A DNA stretch of 64,000 nt from Perognathus longimembris pacificus. Its lineage: Eukaryota > Chordata > Mammalia > Rodentia > Heteromyidae. Under the pieces are notes generated by a model. The model saw only the letters and a program-made list of their open reading frames with translations, was not told the origin of the DNA and made no database searches. Below are positions 60,601 to 64,000 of this stretch, piece after piece (within the stretch, counting starts at the first letter, position 1; the number at the start of each line of letters is the position of its first letter). The stretch is taken from assembly GCF_023159225.1 (NCBI RefSeq), contig NW_025959428.1, positions 1 through 64,000 of the forward strand, given 5' to 3'. A program made the translations under genes and the position numbers.

Positions 60601-62832
60601 TAAAGTGCTTGCGTCAGTGTGGTTTCCTCGTTTTTTCCCCATGCAGGACTGTGCCAACACCAATGGCCTTATTCGCCACGCACGCGTGTCCAGGGGCTTC
60701 CCGTGTGGAGGAGCTGGCACCTGGGCTCGGGTGCCTCGGTGAGCCACACCCTTCCTCTTGGGACCGTCGGGGCCCACTCCCTGGCTGGCCTTTCTTCTCA
60801 GGGCCCTTGGATGGCAAGCCTCCACCAGCAATGCAGAAGGCACGCAGGGCTTCTAGAGCAACGGCTCCCTGTCCGCTTCACATGCCGGACCTTTTGGTTC
60901 TTTGGCTTTTGTTTGCTCAACCAGGGATTCCCAAGGGAATGACTAGGATTACAAACATGGTTGTGCCCCGGCTTCGTGGCGCTGTGTATCACAACAGCCA
61001 AGGGGTGAAAACCCCCAAAACCTCTCGTGAGACATGAAACATGGCTGATGACTGGATGGTTTGCTGGATGACTGGAGAGATGAATGGATGGAAGGAAGGA
61101 TGAATGGATGGATGGAGGGATAGAAAGATGGAGGATGGATGGAAGGAAGGATGGACGGATGGATGGAAAGCCAGCAGGATTGAGGGCTGGTTAGACAGCT
61201 GGCTGACTAGAGAATGGCTGCAGCAAGGGAGATTGGTTGGGGGGGGGGGGAACCAGGCAGGACAGAGTGATTGACGGGTAGGACGATGGATGGACTTGTG
61301 GACGAATGATGGGCGGCAGGAGGTGGGTGGCCACGCCAGGCTAGCCACATGGGACAAAGGCACAGGGAGAGTCCCTTATGAGGGCTGGGGACGAGTAGGG
61401 CTGGGTGCCGGAGTTGTCTGGGAAGGCAGGGGGCAAGTGGGTTGCATGAGTGGGTGCGGTGAGGGAATTGCCATTGTGGGGGGGGGGGTCACCTCGGTCT
61501 GGAAGAGAAAGGTTTGGAAATCTAGTGGCAGTGTCACCTCCTCCAGCCAGGGAGGTCAAGGGTTCCTCTGAAATGGCACGAGGAGCTCAGCTCCCCAGGC
61601 CCAGTAGATTGACCTGGCACAGGTAGGCTGGAACCCTCAGCCAATGCCTGCGGAGGGGGCTGGAGCCTGACAGGTGGACTGGCGACCCTGTGCCCTGAGG
61701 CAACAGCTGGAGCTGGGATGCGGCCCCTGAGCCCTCTGGCAAGAGTCGAGGAGAGGCGGCCAAGAGCGGACCAAGGCCCGGTGGCAGGGACGGGGAGAAG
61801 TTGGGAAGGGGCAGCGGAGCTCTTCCTCCAAAGCAGCCCCGTGGGCCACTCTGGAAGTCGCGTTCGTCTCCGTGGCACACGCGGCAAGCGCTGTCCGTCG
61901 AGGGGCATTTGGCCCTTTCCCCGCAGGGCTTGCTTTCAGGAGCCGGCTGGCAGGGAATGCGTGCTCGGGAAGCCAAATCCGGAGCGTCGGTTGGTTTGGT
62001 GCACAAGTCTCTGTTGAGGCCCCGTGCGCGGTGGGTCGAGGCGGGGCGGACGAAGGAGGCGAAGGTGAGGCAGGCGTGCGGCGGCCAGGGGGCTTGGTGG
62101 CCGTCCCCGGCCGGCCCAGGGCGCCCTGGCTGGCAAGTCAGGGAGGTGAGGACGGCAAATGGCGAGCCGGCCCGGCGGGGATGGGGACGGGGTGGAGGTG
62201 GAAGTGGAGGTGGAGGTGGTGGGTTGGAGGATGGAGGGCGGCTGTCCCCGAGCTTGGTTGGGCCCGGGAGCCCGGGGGTCCGGGAGCTGCGCACGGCCGG
62301 GCCGGGGTGCAGGGCAGGGCAGGGCAGAGGACGCGGGAGCCAGGAGGCGGCAGGCGGCGGCGGGCAGCAGGTCGGCGCGGTGCGCGGGCTGTGCCGAGAG
62401 GGGGCGGTGCTGCGCCGGCCGTGCTTGCCGAGCGCTGGGGAGGGCGCCCCGCTGGCCGGGCGTCCCGGAGGCCGGCAGGTCCCTTGAGGCGGCGGGCGGT
62501 CGGGCGGCGTTCGGTGGTGCGGCAGGCGGCTGTGTGTTTGCGTGTGAGCGTGTGTGGTGAGGGAGAGTGCGTGTGTGTCGCTGGGTGCGGTGGCGTGTGT
62601 GTGCGGGGCGGGGCGTGTGCGGAGGCCGGGGCGTCGGAGGGGTGTCGGGTGTCGCGTGCGAGTGTGGTGTGAGCGTGTGGCGCCTCCTGGCGGCGTCGTT
62701 CGGCTGGGCGCGTGCGTGGCGCAGGCGCAGTGGGAGGCGCAGGCGGGGCGGGGGGAGGGAGGGCAGGCGGACGTCAGGCGGGCCTAGTGCGCGTCAGCAG
62801 CCTCAAAGATGCGTTTGGCGGCCGCGGCTGTC
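57039..62832 (+). repeat. Macrosatellite unit 10 (shortest complete unit)
   Basis: It is about 55 bp shorter than its neighbours. A private 35-bp deletion lies at 57,174/57,175 (CCCTGGC joined directly to AAACACAAATC), removing part of the first half of the CA-rich duplication. The second TCTG tract (about 58,597-58,627) is also contracted. Other variants: ATTATGTCTG, CAGCTGG, GCTGTGCCGGGG, the GGGGGATTCTG 1-bp deletion shared with unit 8, AGTCGAGG, three GGGCA copies, and an all-TG run near 59,270 where others have TGTCTGTGG. Confidence 0.97.
61718..62832 (+). promoter_or_regulatory. Unit 10 CpG island and motif cluster
   Basis: CTCF-like A at 62,394-62,407, CTCF-like B at 62,680-62,693, NRF1-like at 62,719-62,730, G-run at 62,745-62,763, CRE-like core at 62,770-62,776. 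The last 438 bp of every complete unit have the same motif spacing. Confidence 0.6.
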
Positions 62833-63389
62833 GCCGGCCGTGGTGGCGCACGCCGGTAATCAACGAGGAGGATGAGGCAGGAGGATCATGAGTTCGAGAC
62901 CAGCCTGGGCTACACCTTTTGACAACGCGCACCCTCACACCCCTTGCTTCCCCTTTGCTCTCCCTGGCTCCTCCTCTTACAACTCCCCCACTTCCTTCAC
63001 CACAAACACAAATCACAACTCACAACACACACACACATACACACACAAACACACACACACCACCGCGCCCGCTCACACCCATTGCTTACCCTTTGCTCTC
63101 CCTACGTCCTCCTCTTACAACTCCCCTACCTCCTTCACCACAAACACAAATCACAACTCACAACACACACACACAGCATCGCAATCATTAACTCCCTCTC
63201 TTTCTCATTTGCTGCACATTACACTTTACCATCACCATTCATTACTCCAGGCAAAACACAAGTCCACACCACCAGCCTGGGGACACTTACACACCACACT
63301 TTTCCTCTGCATTTGCACTCACACAACTCTGCTTACACTGCTCTTGCTCTGGCCTGCTGCTACTCTCAACTACGCCCCTACACACATTA

Positions 63390-63440
<51 letters not shown>

Positions 63441-64000
63441 GTCTGCCTGCTGCCTGCCTGCCTGCCTGCCTTTGGATCCAGCTTGGACTTTGATAGTTCA
63501 TTCTTCTCTTGGTAGGTTAGTTTTCCTTCAGGTCGAGGCAGTGTCCCTCTGGTGCCCAGCCTGCCCGAGTCTGCCATGTGCCCTGGATTTGGGGTACTCC
63601 CTTGTCCACTCCAGATCCCATGGCGGCTGGTTGTCCTGGTTTCCCAATCGGCCAGTGGCCCCCCGCCTTGTTCAGAGCAGACACCAGGACTCCTGGGAAG
63701 GCCTGCGCCACCCTCTGGGGCAAACCTAGGCTCACCCCAAAGGCGTAACACGCCGCTGCATTGGTGTGGCTCTTGGAAGTCGTCCGTCGGGGGGGCTGGC
63801 CAGCACTTGTGCCTTGGCTGCTGTGGACTCTGCAGGCATCCCGAGGGCTCGGCCCATCCGGGATGCCACTTGGGCCTCGTTGGCCTTGGCACGCTTCAAA
63901 CCTCGCCTCCCCTTACCACTGACGCCTAGCCCCGAATCCTCTCCCAATTTCCGGCCATCTTTCCTCAGCTCCCTTGCCTGCCACCCCCTGGCTCCCCCCA
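62833..64000 (+). repeat. Macrosatellite unit 11, cut by window edge
   Basis: First 1,168 bp of another unit: B1 fragment, full CA-rich duplication, first TCTG tract (ATTATGTCTG variant) and about 500 bp of the following GC-rich segment (CGGCTGG variant). It shows the array continues to the right. Confidence 0.97.

Larger units (their letters stand above)
3020..64000 (+). repeat. Macrosatellite: tandem array of a unit of about 5.85 kb
   Basis: The same sequence recurs head to tail with unit starts at 10,208, 16,072, 21,930, 27,784, 33,634, 39,477, 45,328, 51,177, 57,039 and 62,833, giving unit lengths of 5,864, 5,858, 5,854, 5,850, 5,843, 5,851, 5,849, 5,862 and 5,794 bp. The array is led by a divergent first unit (4,409-10,207) and a decayed deleted copy (about 3,020-4,408). 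Inner units differ by scattered single bases and by length changes in simple repeats; identity was not computed. The right end is not in the window. Unit phase (start at the B1 fragment) is my choice. Confidence 0.98.

Noticed and set aside
3020..64000. Ribosomal DNA array
   Set aside because: No 18S, 5.8S or 28S sequence recognised in the unit.
3020..64000. D4Z4/DUX-type or RS447/USP17-type coding macrosatellite
   Set aside because: No homeodomain or ubiquitin-protease frame in any of the six frames of the unit.
3020..64000. CRISPR array or bacterial mobile element
   Set aside because: The repeats are kilobases long without short spacers, and SINEs and CpG structure mark mammalian nuclear DNA.

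Overview
This window is mammalian, and very probably rodent, nuclear DNA. It holds no recognisable complete protein-coding gene. Two SINE types point to a rodent: a tRNA-derived ID-like SINE (ending in a CAGGACTGGCC-type tail) and a composite SINE that joins an ID-like arm to a B1-like arm. From memory these resemble SINEs of geomyoid rodents (kangaroo rats and pocket mice). That family-level placement is inference. A B1 fragment is also built into every repeat unit.

Layout. Bases 1-420 are GC-rich and carry ETS, NF-Y, Sp1 and YY1 motifs. They look like the TATA-less promoter of a housekeeping-type gene transcribed leftward, out of the window. Bases 430-2,700 are ordinary AT-richer intergenic DNA with at least seven SINEs, three of them with visible target-site duplications. 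Bases 2,700-3,020 show nothing I can identify. From about 3,020 to the right edge the window is one head-to-tail tandem array of a unit of about 5.85 kb (a macrosatellite). It contains a decayed, internally deleted edge copy (about 3,020-4,408), ten essentially complete units (starting at 4,409, 10,208, 16,072, 21,930, 27,784, 33,634, 39,477, 45,328, 51,177 and 57,039) and the start of an eleventh (62,833-64,000). The array continues beyond the window.

Each unit has the same anatomy: a B1-derived fragment; an internally duplicated CA-rich block; a TCTG tract; about 1 kb of GC-rich unique sequence; a second TCTG tract; about 2.4 kb of unique sequence holding an old ID-like SINE and Z-DNA-prone runs; a GGAT/GGAA tract; two poly-G runs; and, in the last 1.1 kb, a dense CpG island. 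The island ends with a compact cluster of CTCF-like, NRF1-like, G-quadruplex/Sp1 and CRE-like motifs, 60-440 bp before the next unit. Open frames in the unit change length with a 5-bp VNTR and other indels, so the unit is best read as non-coding or lncRNA-producing. A CpG promoter plus CTCF-like sites repeated every 5.85 kb recalls the DXZ4/Dxz4 class of macrosatellites, but locus identity cannot be shown from this sequence.

The left edge shows a decay gradient: a badly diverged relic with CpG loss, then a moderately divergent unit 1, then nearly identical inner units. This is what unequal exchange and gene conversion predict for an array that homogenises its interior and leaves its edges behind.
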